Below the pieces are notes generated by a model, which saw nothing but the letters and a program-made list of their open reading frames with translations, had not been told where the DNA came from and searched no databases. Shown here in pieces: positions 1-8,799 of a DNA stretch of 36,207 nucleotides. Made by a program: the position numbers and the translations under genes. Position 1 is the stretch's first letter, and each line of letters starts with the position of its first letter. The stretch is taken from positions 1 through 36,207 of the forward strand of contig JAFAZF010000073.1 of assembly GCA_019239915.1 (NCBI GenBank), written 5' to 3'. The DNA comes from Sphingomonadaceae bacterium (lineage in GTDB: Bacteria > Pseudomonadota > Alphaproteobacteria > Sphingomonadales > Sphingomonadaceae).

Positions 1-1
1 G

Positions 2-208
2 GCGCCGCGCCGACGTGGACGGCCGCCGCTGCCCGACGCCGAGCTCGTCGCCACGATCCGTGTGCTGATCGCCGATCTGCCGACCTACGGCTATCGGCGC
101 GTGCATGCGCTGCTCCGCCGTCAGGCCGAAGAAAACGGGCGCGCAGCCCCTCCGCCTGCTTTCCAACGATGCTTCGCATCGCCGGAACCTTGGCAGGCTC
201 CGCTGTGA
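2..208 (+). pseudogene. IS3-family transposase OrfB fragment
   Basis: The frame is open from the window edge to a TGA at 206-208. It contains LIADLPTYGYRRVHALLRRQ, which is typical of the region before the DDE core in IS3-family OrfB proteins of the IS2 type. Similarity ends near position 150, after the residues NGRAAP, where the expected continuation (a KRVYRVM-like stretch) is replaced by unrelated sequence. No DDE catalytic residues are present, so the copy cannot be active. Because the 5' part lies outside the window, it is unclear whether this is a scar or the broken end of a longer element. Confidence 0.7.
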
Positions 209-229
209 ACGCCGCCCCGCGTAATCGCG

Positions 230-463
230 CTACCAGCAGCGCTTCACACGATGATGATGGCGCCAAACCGAGCGGCAACGCGCATGGTGATGACGCATGT
301 CGGGGCCAGCTGCCGGTCCGCGTGCGCCCGGCGGAACGTCGTGATTTGACTGGGGCGCTGCCCGCTGGTCGGGCGTCGGCTGCATCGGATCGATCTGGGC
401 AATTGCCGAACCGGAGAGAGCCGCCGCCAGAGCGGCGCCCAAGATCGCTTTTGTAAGTTTCAT
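230..463 (-). CDS. small exported protein, function unknown
   Basis: This 77-residue protein starts MKLTKAILGAALAAALSG and has an apparent signal peptide ending near AIAQ, about residue 23. The mature part is rich in Pro and Gln, then in His and Arg, and ends RHHHRVKRCW with two Cys in the last 15 residues. The ATG at 463-461 is preceded by GGGAG at a 7-nt distance, which decides the start over a TTG two codons upstream. I recognise no domain. Export to the periplasm is inferred from the N-terminus. It is divergent from the phasin-like gene to its right. Confidence 0.5.
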   Translation of the reverse strand: MKLTKAILGAALAAALSGSAIAQIDPMQPTPDQRAAPQSNHDVPPGARGPAAGPDMRHHHARCRSVWRHHHRVKRCW

Positions 464-688
464 GCACAATCTCCCGGCGCTCAGGGCTCGAGCACCATCG
501 CACCAGTTCGCAGATAACTATATCGTTTCTGCGACATGCGAGGAGCGGCTGATGCCCATAAGAGGGTCACCTGGTCCTCGACGGTGGCAGCGATCGAGAC
601 GGATACGATCAGGCCCGCCAGGCGATCGCAGTCCCGATCCAGCGCAGCTACACGGCGCCGGCATGACCGAGCACAAGGAAATCTGACC

Positions 689-1120
689 ATGTTCTGGACC
701 AACGCGTGGAAGCTCGGCGCCTCGATCTGGGAGAATGCCCTCGCGCTTCAGGAGACAGCGATCGCGGCGAGCGGTGTGATCGAACATCGCAGCGGCCTCA
801 TCGGTAAAGCGCTTCGCAATCCCCTCGACGCCGACCTTGCCGAGCTCGGTCGCATGGTGCCCGAGAAGGTTACGGCGTTCGGCAAAGCGTATCAGGCGAT
901 GGCTGACGACCTGGTCGCGCTGCAGGCCGATATGGTCGCGCAAAGCTGGGACATGGTGGCCATGCTCGGTGGCGGCACTGCTGCGAACGCCGCGACCGAT
1001 CGGATGAGTCAGCGCGGTGCCCGGCTATCCACCGCACTCAGCCTGGCCGGCGGCCGAGCGCTCAAGCCGGTTCACGCCACCGCCACGGCCAATCATCGCC
1101 GTTTGAAGCGCGCTAGATAG
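689..1120 (+). CDS. phasin-like protein
   Basis: This is a 143-residue, mostly alpha-helical, amphipathic protein without a signal peptide or membrane segment. The pattern around residues 14-70 (LALQETAIAASGVIEHRSG followed by ELGRMVPEKVTAFGKA) resembles phasin-family proteins that coat polyhydroxyalkanoate granules. The C-terminal tail is basic. The ATG at 689 is preceded by AAGGAA at 675-680, so I prefer it to an open frame that extends further upstream without coding character. No polyhydroxyalkanoate synthesis gene is nearby, so the granule role is inferred only from sequence resemblance. Confidence 0.55.
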   Translation: MFWTNAWKLGASIWENALALQETAIAASGVIEHRSGLIGKALRNPLDADLAELGRMVPEKVTAFGKAYQAMADDLVALQADMVAQSWDMVAMLGGGTAANAATDRMSQRGARLSTALSLAGGRALKPVHATATANHRRLKRAR

Positions 1121-1752
1121 AGCGGCGGCAGGCCGCATAACGCAGGCACGGCTGACGGGTCGCTGACATCTTCCGGAAACATCCGAGGCTCAGGATCATG
1201 CGATCAGGAGTCGCAGGTGCACGATGATCCAGCCGCATGACCGGTCTGGCGACGGCCGCTATTCGCCTTCAACGATGAACGCAGCAATTGCGCTGTACGG
1301 CAGCGCCGCACGTCGTTGCTTCAGCTGTCGGCGCGTCGGCTCGTGCAGGGCCTCGCCGGGCGGCATCGGTTGTCTGTTCCAGGCCGAGCATTCCCCTCCC
1401 CCGAAGCGCGCGTTTTCGGTTGCTCCGCATGATTGAAACGGCAGGCGCCGGGCGTCTGGCGATGGTCCGCGCCCCTCGAACTCTAGCAGCGGAGCGGTGA
1501 GGCAGCTCAGCGCCCGATCACGGCCGTGCGGTTTTAAATGAACGAAAGACCGCTTTCGAGATCATCGGTCAGCGGCTGGAATAACCGCCTAGGGACGCTT
1601 AGCCGTCGATCCCTGCCAACCGACCATAAGCGGCTGATTCCAAAGGCGAGCTTCCCTTTTAACAAGCGGGATTTCGGTCGAGCAGTGACATGGGGCGAGG
1701 CCGGAAATTTTGGTTTAACCAGAGTTATATGCCGGGTTGAGCTGGAGCTTCC
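1121..1752. other. 632-bp region without a convincing gene
   Basis: Short open frames here lack ribosome-binding sites and show no recognisable protein features. The stretch probably contains the promoter for the MFS/ArsB pair that begins at 1753. I saw no clear hairpin terminator or repeat. Confidence 0.4.
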
Positions 1753-3045
1753 ATGGCAACGAGCACCGTCGCGGCGGCATCAGGCCCAGCCGCACTAAAT
1801 GACGGCGACCTTTCGCGTTCCAGATTAGCGCTCCAATCACTGAACTTCTTCATGGCGGACATGCAGGCCGGCATCGGCCCGTTCCTCGGCGTCTTTCTGC
1901 AGCAGCGCGGCTGGATCTCTGGCCCGGTCGGGACGGTGATGACCGCCGGCGGCGTCGCTGGCATGCTGATGACGGCACCCGCCGGCGCGTTCATCGACCA
2001 TACGACCAAGAAGCGCTGGGTGGTGGTCGTCACCGGCATCTGCACGGTGTTGGCGTCGTTCCTCATCCTCTGGTCTCAGTCTTGGCAGGTCGTAACCACG
2101 AGCCAGATCGCGACTGCGATCGCCGGCGCCGCCATCGGCCCCGCCGTCTCCGGCATGACGCTCGGCATCTTCCGACAACATGGCTTCAACGAACAGAACG
2201 GCCGGAATCAGGCCTACAACCACGCTGGCAACATGGTGGGCGCTGGACTCGCCGGCTGGCTCGGCATGACGTTCGGCATTCCCGCCATCTTCTGGCTGGC
2301 CGCCGGCTTCGGCGTCGTCGCCATCGCGTCGGTTCTTTCCATCCGGGAGCGCGTGATCGACCACCAGGCCGCCCGCGGTCTGGAGAGTGGGCAGAAGGGA
2401 GACGAGACTGGCAAGGCCGAAGGCTTCAAGGTCCTGGCGCGCAACAAGCCGATGCTCATCCTCGCAGCCGCGCTCGCCTGCTTCCATCTCGGCAATGGCG
2501 CGATGCTGCCGCTCTACGGTCTCGCCGTCGTCGGCGCGGGCAAGGGCAACGCGGCCGCCTTCACCGCCACCACCGTCGTTGTCGCCCAGGCGGTCATGAT
2601 CGTCGCCAGCATCGCGGCTATGAAGATCGCTGCCGGTCGCGGCTACTGGCTGGCCTTGCTCGTCTCCTTCGCCGCGCTCCCGGTCCGCGGGCTCCTTGCG
2701 GGCACGTTCATCGAGCATTGGGGCGTATGGCCGGTGCAGGCACTGGATGGCATCGGCGCGGGCGTACAGAGCGTAGCCGTGCCGGGCCTGGTCGCCTGCC
2801 TGCTGAACGGAACCGGCCGAGTCAATGTCGGCCAAGGTGCGGTTATGACCGTACAGGGCGTCGGCGCCAGCCTCTCGCCGGCGATCGGCGGCTGGCTCGC
2901 GCAGGAGCTGGGCTACCACGCCGCGTTCTACATCCTCGGCAGCTTCGCGCTCGGCAGCGTTGCGCTGTGGGTCGGTTTCGCTGGCACGCTCCGGTCCGCC
3001 TGCGATGGGACCAACGCAGAAGACGGGTCGAGCGCCGCCGGATGA
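1753..3045 (+). CDS. MFS transporter
   Basis: This is a 430-residue polytopic membrane protein with about 12 hydrophobic segments. They fall in two halves separated by a charged loop around residues 197-230, as in the major facilitator superfamily. A TM2-3 loop with a basic cluster (IDHTTKKR, about residues 77-84) occupies the position of the MFS A-motif, though the canonical GxxxDRxGRR is not intact. GGAG lies 5 nt before the ATG. The stop codon overlaps the start of the downstream ArsB-type gene (ATGA), so the two are probably translationally coupled and work on related substrates. The substrate is unknown. Confidence 0.85.
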   Translation: MATSTVAAASGPAALNDGDLSRSRLALQSLNFFMADMQAGIGPFLGVFLQQRGWISGPVGTVMTAGGVAGMLMTAPAGAFIDHTTKKRWVVVVTGICTVLASFLILWSQSWQVVTTSQIATAIAGAAIGPAVSGMTLGIFRQHGFNEQNGRNQAYNHAGNMVGAGLAGWLGMTFGIPAIFWLAAGFGVVAIASVLSIRERVIDHQAARGLESGQKGDETGKAEGFKVLARNKPMLILAAALACFHLGNGAMLPLYGLAVVGAGKGNAAAFTATTVVVAQAVMIVASIAAMKIAAGRGYWLALLVSFAALPVRGLLAGTFIEHWGVWPVQALDGIGAGVQSVAVPGLVACLLNGTGRVNVGQGAVMTVQGVGASLSPAIGGWLAQELGYHAAFYILGSFALGSVALWVGFAGTLRSACDGTNAEDGSSAAG

Positions 3046-4292
3046 CCGCTGCGATCGGCGTCACGTGGGCCATCGCCGGGCTGTCAACGGTAGGCGTCAT
3101 CGGCCGCCCGCTGCGGTGTCCAGAGTGGATTTGGGCGGTGGCGGGCGCCGCCTTGCTCGTCAGCGCGGGGCTGATGCCGGCGTCGGCTGCCGGCGCTGCG
3201 ATCGCCAAAGGGTTGGACGTCTACCTCTTCCTCACCGGCATGATGCTGCTGAGCGAGACCGCGCACGAACATGGCGTGTTCGACTGGGTCGCCGCGACGG
3301 CGGTGAACCAAGCGAACCGGTCGACTGGCCGCCTGTTCCTGCTCGTCTACCTAGCCGGCATCGTCGTCACGGTGTTCATGTCCAACGACGCCACCGCCGT
3401 CGTGCTCACGCCCGCTGTCTTCGTCGCAGCCAAGAAGGCAAAGGCCGATCCACTGCCACTCCTCCTCGCCTGCGCGCTGATCGCCAACGCAGCGAGCTTC
3501 GTGCTCCCGATCTCGAACCCGGCGAACCTCGTGCTCTATGGCTCGCAGATGCCATCGCTCGGGCAGTGGCTCGCATCGTTCGCGATCCCGTCGCTCGCCT
3601 CGGTCGCGGTGACGTTTGTGACGCTCCGCCTGATTGAGCGGCAGCGGATCGACGGAAGCTGCGAGTGCGACGTGGAGCGGGAGCCCCTGACCTTCGGAGG
3701 CAGGCTCGCCCTCGCGGGCATTCTGCTGACGGCCGCAGTCCTGATCCTGGCGTCCGCCTTCGGCTTGCAGCTCGGCCTACCGACGATCATTGCCGGGACG
3801 ACGACAGCCGTCACCGTCAGCCTGCTTCAGCAGCAATCACCGATCGCGCTGATGCGATCCGTGTCGTGGGGCGTGCTACCGCTCGTGGCGGGACTGTTCG
3901 TTCTCGTCCAGGCCCTCGACCGCACCGGGGTCATAGCCCTCATATCCGACCGACTGAAAGGGCTCGCCCAGGATCCGATAAAGACGGCCGCGGTTGCCGG
4001 CACGGCGCTCGCATTCGCCTCCAACCTGATCAACAATCTCCCGGCCGGGCTGATAGCGAGCACCGCGGCCGCTCAGGCGCGTCCGCCGCACATCGTCACA
4101 GACGCCTTGCTGATAGGAGTCGATCTCGGTCCAAATCTGTCCGTCACTGGCTCGCTGGCGACGATCCTGTGGCTTCAGGCGATCCGGCGCGAGGGCGAGG
4201 ACGTGGGCTTCCTGCGCTTCCTCACGGTCGGCGCCGTGACTATGCCGACTGCCCTCGCCGCCGCACTCACAGCGCGGTTGCTGATCACCTGA
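3042..4292 (+). CDS. ArsB-type anion permease
   Basis: This is a 416-residue membrane protein with about 10-12 hydrophobic segments. MSNDATAVVLTP (from residue 113), PISNPANLVLYG (around N159) and NLINNLPAG (328-336) match the paired intramembrane motifs of the ArsB/SLC13 ion transporter superfamily. Length is normal for ArsB, about 430 residues. The start is the ATG overlapping the MFS stop codon. The same frame is open far upstream, but that part is the shadow of the MFS gene. Arsenite export is the best-known role of the family. No arsR, arsC or arsA is in the window, so the substrate may be another oxyanion or organic anion. Confidence 0.8.
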   Translation: MTAAIGVTWAIAGLSTVGVIGRPLRCPEWIWAVAGAALLVSAGLMPASAAGAAIAKGLDVYLFLTGMMLLSETAHEHGVFDWVAATAVNQANRSTGRLFLLVYLAGIVVTVFMSNDATAVVLTPAVFVAAKKAKADPLPLLLACALIANAASFVLPISNPANLVLYGSQMPSLGQWLASFAIPSLASVAVTFVTLRLIERQRIDGSCECDVEREPLTFGGRLALAGILLTAAVLILASAFGLQLGLPTIIAGTTTAVTVSLLQQQSPIALMRSVSWGVLPLVAGLFVLVQALDRTGVIALISDRLKGLAQDPIKTAAVAGTALAFASNLINNLPAGLIASTAAAQARPPHIVTDALLIGVDLGPNLSVTGSLATILWLQAIRREGEDVGFLRFLTVGAVTMPTALAAALTARLLIT

Positions 4293-4623
4293 GATCGAAG
4301 CGATCGCTGGCGTGAACGTACAGCTTCCGTATGAGGCGACAGAGACAGGTCCAACCAAGTGATGTCGCTGTGTCGGTGGTGAGGCGGGAATGCGGATTCG
4401 CTGAGCGAGCGGCAAGTTTGAGGCTGCAGCGATGCGAAGCCCTGTGACCACATTGGGGCGCAGAGCGGCCTGCGAAGCCAGCGTTATGCAACGACGTTGA
4501 GGTTCTCAGGCGTGCGCACTTCCTATATGTCGCAGGCTGTGCGGAGGATCACTCCAGCACCAGGAGCCGCTAATCTGTCGCGCGAGGTCGGTCGCAGGAT
4601 AGCGGCGTCGGTGGCGATCATGA
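4293..4623. other. 331-bp region without a convincing gene
   Basis: The stretch lies between the convergent ArsB-type permease and PRC-barrel genes. It has short open frames on both strands but none with a ribosome-binding site and recognisable protein features. I see nothing further in it. Confidence 0.35.
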
Positions 4624-4651
4624 AAGGGGGCGGCGATTCGGATCGCCGCCC
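4624..4651 (-). terminator. rho-independent terminator of the PRC-barrel gene
   Basis: Read leftward, there is a perfect 10-bp stem (GGGCGGCGAT and its complement, 4628-4637 and 4642-4651) with a 4-nt loop, followed by a short CCTTTC stretch. It lies 8 bp past the stop codon of the PRC-barrel gene. The T-tract is weak, but stem quality and position support the call. Confidence 0.65.
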
Positions 4652-4659
4652 AGACGTTG

Positions 4660-5034
4660 TTACTCGCCATCGTACTCCAGGCCATAATGGCTGTAGACCT
4701 GCTCGCCGTAGGCTCGGTCGAAGCTGGGCTCCTGACCGGCGCTGTAACGCGGCGCGTCCTGAAGCTGCTCCTTGCCGATCTCTACCACATATCCTCCCTG
4801 GTCTTCGTCGTAGGAGAGCGTTTCCCAGGGCAGCGGGTAATAATCCGTGCCGAGGCCGAATAGGCCGCCAAATGAGAGCACCGCGTACTCGACCTGGCCG
4901 CTGCGCTTGTCGACCATGAAGTTGTAGATCGTGCCGAGCTTCTCACCGTCCCGGTCGTAGACCGCCGTGCCCTCGACCTTGTTGGATGCGATCAGCTCCG
5001 CCGTCTCATCCGTCTCAATGTTGGTGTCCGCCAT
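4660..5034 (-). CDS. PRC-barrel domain protein
   Basis: This is a 124-residue soluble acidic protein. Residues 15-80 (NKVEGTAVYDRDGEKLGTI, then a conserved run through LPWETLSY) match the PRC-barrel domain found in photosynthetic reaction centre H subunits, RimM and many stand-alone alphaproteobacterial stress proteins. The C-terminal 40 residues are rich in Tyr, Gln and Glu. AGGAG lies 7 nt before the ATG. It is monocistronic and ends at a strong hairpin. Stand-alone members are often linked to stress or envelope functions, but nothing in the sequence fixes the role. Confidence 0.85.
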   Translation of the reverse strand: MADTNIETDETAELIASNKVEGTAVYDRDGEKLGTIYNFMVDKRSGQVEYAVLSFGGLFGLGTDYYPLPWETLSYDEDQGGYVVEIGKEQLQDAPRYSAGQEPSFDRAYGEQVYSHYGLEYDGE

Positions 5035-5162
5035 GTGGGTCTCCTGAGAGCCCCCCGCCGTGGCTCTCGCTATTCATTAAAGGCTACAATGACATGACGA
5101 TCGGAGGCGTGATTGGCGCCATTGGTCTTCCTCACGCTAGCCCTTGGCTCGAAAGATTGATG

Positions 5163-5270
5163 TCGGTCTCAGCGTATTTCCCTGAGCGGAGCTCGACCGC
5201 CCGCTTCGGCAATGATCGCCTTCATCGACCGTCACCGCGAAGACAAGCGGGCGATCAGGACCGTCGGGAG
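5163..5270 (+). pseudogene. scar of an IS3-family element (OrfA/OrfB junction)
   Basis: A stretch encoding VSAYFPERSSTARFG resembles the OrfA C-terminus (typically a KASAYFAQAELDRRF-like sequence). It is followed by an ATG reading MIAFIDRHRED, close to the usual OrfB N-terminus MIAFIDDHRE. Similarity stops abruptly around 5260. Both sides are truncated, so only about 100 bp of the element remains. No flanking inverted repeats or target duplication were recognised. Confidence 0.5.
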
Positions 5271-5385
5271 CGATGTCGCTGAGCCAAGCATCGGAAGACT
5301 CGTCGGCTGAACAGCCACTTACGAACAACGTCGATCCGTATTCAACTTAACCTTTGTAGAGGGCTGCCGTTTTTCAGGAGCAGCC

Positions 5386-5565
5386 ATGTTGTTCAAAAAG
5401 CCGAACGGCCACCGCCGGCCCTGGTCCCCGGATGAGGACGATGAGCTACGCCGCCGCTGCGCAGCCGGTGAGACCTTGCCACAGATTGCAAGAGCCTTCG
5501 GTCGCACTCAAGAAGCGTGCCGAACTCGCGCGAACAAGCTGGGTATCGCCTGCCGCTCAAGCTGA
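5386..5565 (+). CDS. 59-aa SANT/Myb-like helix-turn-helix protein
   Basis: This small protein reads MLFKKPNGHRRPWSPDEDDE at its start and continues with LRRRCAAGETLPQIARAFGR and TQEACRTRANKLGI. The pattern W-S-P-D-E-D-D-E-L followed by two helices and a third with regularly spaced Arg resembles SANT/Myb-like or GcrA-like DNA-binding domains common in alphaproteobacteria. GGAG lies 6 nt before the ATG. The whole protein is essentially the DNA-binding domain. Targets are unknown. A nuclease-like or phage-derived regulator is an alternative. Confidence 0.6.
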   Translation: MLFKKPNGHRRPWSPDEDDELRRRCAAGETLPQIARAFGRTQEACRTRANKLGIACRSS

Positions 5566-5579
5566 CGCTCAGGCTGGTG

Positions 5580-5761
5580 TCAGATCAGCCGTTGGGCCAG
5601 ATTGCGCTTTCGGTAAGCAGGATCATGAGTGACTTCCTCGCCCACCCATAGCGGCAGCTCAATCTCTTCGTCGGCTGAGTTCAGTTCGGTTTCGGCGATC
5701 GTCAGGATGAGCGCCATTCCTCGCTCGCCAGAAGGAACTTTTGCTCGTGCTCAATGGCCAC
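5580..5761 (-). pseudogene. internally deleted CYTH-domain gene
   Basis: Read leftward from a GTG at 5761-5759, the sequence encodes MAIEHEQKFLLASEEWR, a typical CYTH N-terminus with an ExExKF-type motif in which the second Glu-x-Glu is EHE. Immediately after this, in a shifted frame, comes LILTIAETELNSADEEIEL then PLWVGEEVTHDPAYRKRNLA. That resembles the C-terminal part of CYTH domains, which act on triphosphorylated substrates. The central part of the domain, roughly 100 residues, is missing, so the remnant cannot encode an active enzyme. The stop is TGA at 5582-5580. Confidence 0.6.
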
Positions 5762-5940
5762 TGGAGAACGCCCAGGTTGTGACCGCGTCGTGACAATCGC
5801 TAGCCCTCTCCGAGCTCTGGTGCCAGCGGTTAGCTAACCGCTACTCGGCGGCGTATGATCGCGCCCGCGAGCTCAATGATGTCATCAGTCTGTAACTGAA
5901 ACCTAAGCTGGCCTTTACCACTTCTCGCTAACCCGCTGCG

Positions 5941-7236
5941 ATGTCCACTCGAAAGCTGGCCGCCGATATGCAATCCCTGATTGAAACAGGTGTTCCTGCT
6001 CTGGTCCTGGGCGATCGTTTAGCCCGCGCGATCGAGCTATTTAGCGGCAACGAGAATATTCGGCTGGTTGCCGTCACCGCACCGGACGGGCGGCCGATCG
6101 GCGCTCTGTATGAGCGTGACATCCGAAGGATCCTCTTCACCCCTTATGGCCATGCTCTGTTCCAGAATTCGGCCTTCGACAGCGCCCTCCCGCGGCTCGT
6201 GCGCGAATGCCCGATCGCCGAGGCAGATCGATCTATCACCGCGCTCGTCGAAGCTTACGCTGCTAGCGGAGGCTCGGAGGGCATGATCCTCACCACCAAC
6301 GGGCGCTATTCAGGTCTGCTTTCGACATCCAGCTTGATGAAGCTGGCCGCGCAGCGCGAGCTGGAGTTAGCGAAAAACGATGCAGAGCGATTCTCCCGTT
6401 TCGATTCGACCGCAAACCGATTCCATTCGGAGGCCGCCGAGCTTGCGGCAGCGCTTCGCCAGGCCGCAGACATCTTGTCGCGCTCCGCGGCAGAATCGCG
6501 ACACAATGCCGCTCAGATTAGCGAACGGGGCGTTGCTGCGGCCCAAACCGCTGAGGAAGCAATCACTGGAATGGTATCGATGGCGCGGAACGGCCGATCG
6601 CTCGCCGACGAGCTTGAGCAATTGCTGAGCACAATAGAGGCGGCGCGACGATCGCGTGCTCACGCTTTCGCGCTGATCACCAAAGGCGTCGAGCGGGCGC
6701 GTTCGCTGACGTCGGCGGCAAACGAGATCGCGGATGTCAGCACCTTCATTCAGGACGTGTCCAAGCGCGTAAATCTGCTCGCGCTGAACGCGACGATCGA
6801 GGCGGCTCGTGCCGGGGAAGCCGGCCGCGGCTTCAGCGTCGTCGCAGGGGAGGTCAAGGCACTTGCCGGCCAAACCCGAGCGGCGGCCCTTGGCATCGCC
6901 GATCGCATCGATCACATCCGCGGCTCCGTCGCCCTGATGCTCGGTAGTCACGAGGGCATGGAGGCGGTGATCGGAGAGGTTGACGAACTCTCCCTCTCGA
7001 TCGAGCGAGCGATCGCGGACCAGACTGGCAACGCCCGTGCCATGGCGTGCCGCGTCGATGAGGTGACAGAAGCCAGCGCGCAGATCCGAGCCGATGCCAA
7101 CCTGATCGAGCAAAGCGCCGCGGCGACAATCGGCAGTGTAGATGAGCTGAATGGCGTCGCTGGCGAGCTGGGAGCACGAGCGGCTCGGTTGCACGACCGT
7201 GTTGGGGAATTTGTGAGCGCGTTGCGGGCTGCTTGA
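5941..7236 (+). CDS. soluble methyl-accepting chemotaxis-type protein with CBS-like N-terminus
   Basis: This 431-residue protein has no signal peptide and no transmembrane segment. Residues 12-135 look like a CBS-domain pair ([20 protein letters not shown], then a second unit ending [16 protein letters not shown]), followed by a long coiled coil. Residues about 265-310 carry the conserved chemoreceptor hairpin tip, including [20 protein letters not shown] from residue 278 and [13 protein letters not shown]. This part contacts CheA and CheW in receptor arrays. No other chemotaxis gene is nearby, so it is an orphan, probably cytoplasmic, receptor. No clear ribosome-binding site precedes the ATG. 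Confidence 0.85.
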   Translation: MSTRKLAADMQSLIETGVPALVLGDRLARAIELFSGNENIRLVAVTAPDGRPIGALYERDIRRILFTPYGHALFQNSAFDSALPRLVRECPIAEADRSITALVEAYAASGGSEGMILTTNGRYSGLLSTSSLMKLAAQRELELAKNDAERFSRFDSTANRFHSEAAELAAALRQAADILSRSAAESRHNAAQISERGVAAAQTAEEAITGMVSMARNGRSLADELEQLLSTIEAARRSRAHAFALITKGVERARSLTSAANEIADVSTFIQDVSKRVNLLALNATIEAARAGEAGRGFSVVAGEVKALAGQTRAAALGIADRIDHIRGSVALMLGSHEGMEAVIGEVDELSLSIERAIADQTGNARAMACRVDEVTEASAQIRADANLIEQSAAATIGSVDELNGVAGELGARAARLHDRVGEFVSALRAA

Positions 7237-7393
7237 GAACCACTCTCAGTTGTTCAATAGCATTCGGTGTGGCTACCAGTGACACGGAAAAGGATGGCGG
7301 CGAGAACCGTTTCGTCCAAGTCTGGACCCGACGCCGACAGCAAGGCGAGGCCGGTTTACGCGGGGCCCGCCCGTAGCTGTCTTCGCTTCCGGA

Positions 7394-7558
7394 TCAAGCC
7401 TGCCTGAATACCGGCCGCGTGCGTAGAAGGTTGGCCGTGGCATTAACAGCGGACCGTTGCGCTGCCGCGGCCATCGCGCCCGACGGCGGGACGAACGCGA
7501 TGGCGCCCGCGGTCGATACAAAGCAATTGCGGTAGGTAGCCGAGAGCAGACGGCTCAT
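7394..7558 (-). CDS. possible 54-aa protein with hydrophobic N-terminus
   Basis: The frame starts MSRLLSATYRNCFVSTAGAI and ends NLLRTRPVFRQA. The ATG is preceded by GGAG at 7 nt, an unusually good ribosome-binding site in an otherwise gene-free stretch. Residues 10-33 are hydrophobic and could form a signal peptide or membrane anchor. I recognise no family. The small size and lack of any recognised homologue make this tentative. Confidence 0.3.
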   Translation of the reverse strand: MSRLLSATYRNCFVSTAGAIAFVPPSGAMAAAAQRSAVNATANLLRTRPVFRQA

Positions 7559-7808
7559 ACTTCGTCTCCATTTGAAGATTGTCGAGCGAAAGACCTACGA
7601 GCGGTCGCGAAGAGGCGGCGGCCCGCGGATTCGGTAGTCTACCTATCGGTTGTCGATAAGGGCGCAGCGATATGCTGCGGTCCGAGGAGGTCGGAGGCGG
7701 GCTTCTATTTGCACGGCTGTCCGATCTCGTGGGCCTAGCGGCCGTTACAATCGGTTGAATGCCGCACGCACGGAAGCCTATTGCGAGTCAGTCGCTCGAG
7801 GGCCGCCG

Positions 7809-8354
7809 ATGCCGGAAAACAGAATCAACAAGCTAACCCAACGACAGCGTGAATGCCTGCGGCTCGTGCTGACCGGACGCGGTGCAAAGGAAATCGGCGG
7901 CGCGCTGGGCATCTCCCCTCAAACGGTGGAAGCCCATCTAAAGGCCGCGAGAAAGCTGCTCGGCGTCGGCGATAGCGGTCTCGCGGCCCGCATGTTGGGC
8001 GCACACGAACAGACGACTACCCAGAATTTGGGTACCCAATCGGAACCTCTTCCCGAAGGCCAATTGGGCGGTCAACACGCTGCTCACCAGCACGGGATCG
8101 AGCATCAATCGGACAACCAGCCGGTGCTCTTGCGAGAGTATCGGCAGCCTTTTGATGCGCCGCGGGAGCCGCCTGCATCGCGTGATTGGGTCATCCGAAG
8201 GAGGGGCCAGCGGCACAATGAACTCAACCGTAAACACCGGCTGATCGCCATCGGAGCGATCACCTTGGCGCTGACAATCGATGCAGCGCTCTTCGTCCTA
8301 GCTGCCGTCTCACTCATGCACTTCCTCATCGAGGTAAGCCGGCACGGCGGCTGA
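7809..8354 (+). CDS. LuxR-type HTH protein with C-terminal membrane anchor
   Basis: This 181-residue protein begins with a GerE/LuxR-type helix-turn-helix at residues 9-52 (LTQRQRECLRLVLTGRGAKE then IGGALGISPQTVEAHLKAAR). A polar linker rich in Gln and Glu follows, then one hydrophobic segment at about 144-175. There is no receiver or ligand-binding domain. GAGGG lies 6 nt before the ATG at 7809. The same frame is open further upstream, but that part has no coding character. It heads a same-strand run with an unknown protein, a membrane protein, RadC and PilZ. Membrane tethering suggests that it reports an envelope signal, which is inference. Confidence 0.75.
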   Translation: MPENRINKLTQRQRECLRLVLTGRGAKEIGGALGISPQTVEAHLKAARKLLGVGDSGLAARMLGAHEQTTTQNLGTQSEPLPEGQLGGQHAAHQHGIEHQSDNQPVLLREYRQPFDAPREPPASRDWVIRRRGQRHNELNRKHRLIAIGAITLALTIDAALFVLAAVSLMHFLIEVSRHGG

Positions 8355-8409
8355 ACTATCATTACCAACCCTATCGCCTTGCAGGTCGCCTGCGAGGATG
8401 GAGACGCTT

Positions 8410-8766
8410 GTGAACAAGGAAACCGCAAAGACCGCGCTCAATGTCCGCCACGCGATCGTGCCGGCAGAGGATGGTACCGACGCCGTCCTCGGCCAACTGG
8501 GCCTCCTCCTGCATCGCGCTTGCGAAGCGCGCCACGAGCTTGGCATTTCAGCGGAGAGCGCGCAGGAGGTCTTCGAGATGATCGTCGCCGCTGCCGGCCA
8601 GCAGGTCGCGGCGCGGAGCACCACCTTGAAGATTCATGCCAAGATGGGAGCCATCTTGCGCGATCTGATGCCGGAGGTCGCCTCGGGCGACAATGGCTGC
8701 CCTCCGCAGGCTGTTCTCGAAGCGCTGGCGGGTACGCCCACCCACTTGGCGGCTGTCGCCGCTTGA
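8410..8766 (+). CDS. conserved-looking protein of unknown function
   Basis: This protein has 118 residues when started at the GTG at 8410, which has GGAG 6 nt upstream. An in-frame ATG at 8398 would add four residues but has no usable ribosome-binding site. It is soluble and helical, with a stretch around residues 35-75 (LLHRACEARHELGISAESAQ onward) and two Cys. I recognise no domain. It lies 55 bp after the LuxR-type regulator on the same strand, so co-transcription is likely. Confidence 0.6.
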   Translation: MNKETAKTALNVRHAIVPAEDGTDAVLGQLGLLLHRACEARHELGISAESAQEVFEMIVAAAGQQVAARSTTLKIHAKMGAILRDLMPEVASGDNGCPPQAVLEALAGTPTHLAAVAA

Positions 8767-8799
8767 CCGTTCAGGTGCGTTCGCCGACATGATGTCGGT

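Noticed and set aside
2082-3041. Open frame running into the ArsB-type gene from upstream
   Set aside because: It lies entirely inside the MFS gene in another frame and has an Arg-rich shadow composition; the real start is the ATG at 3042.
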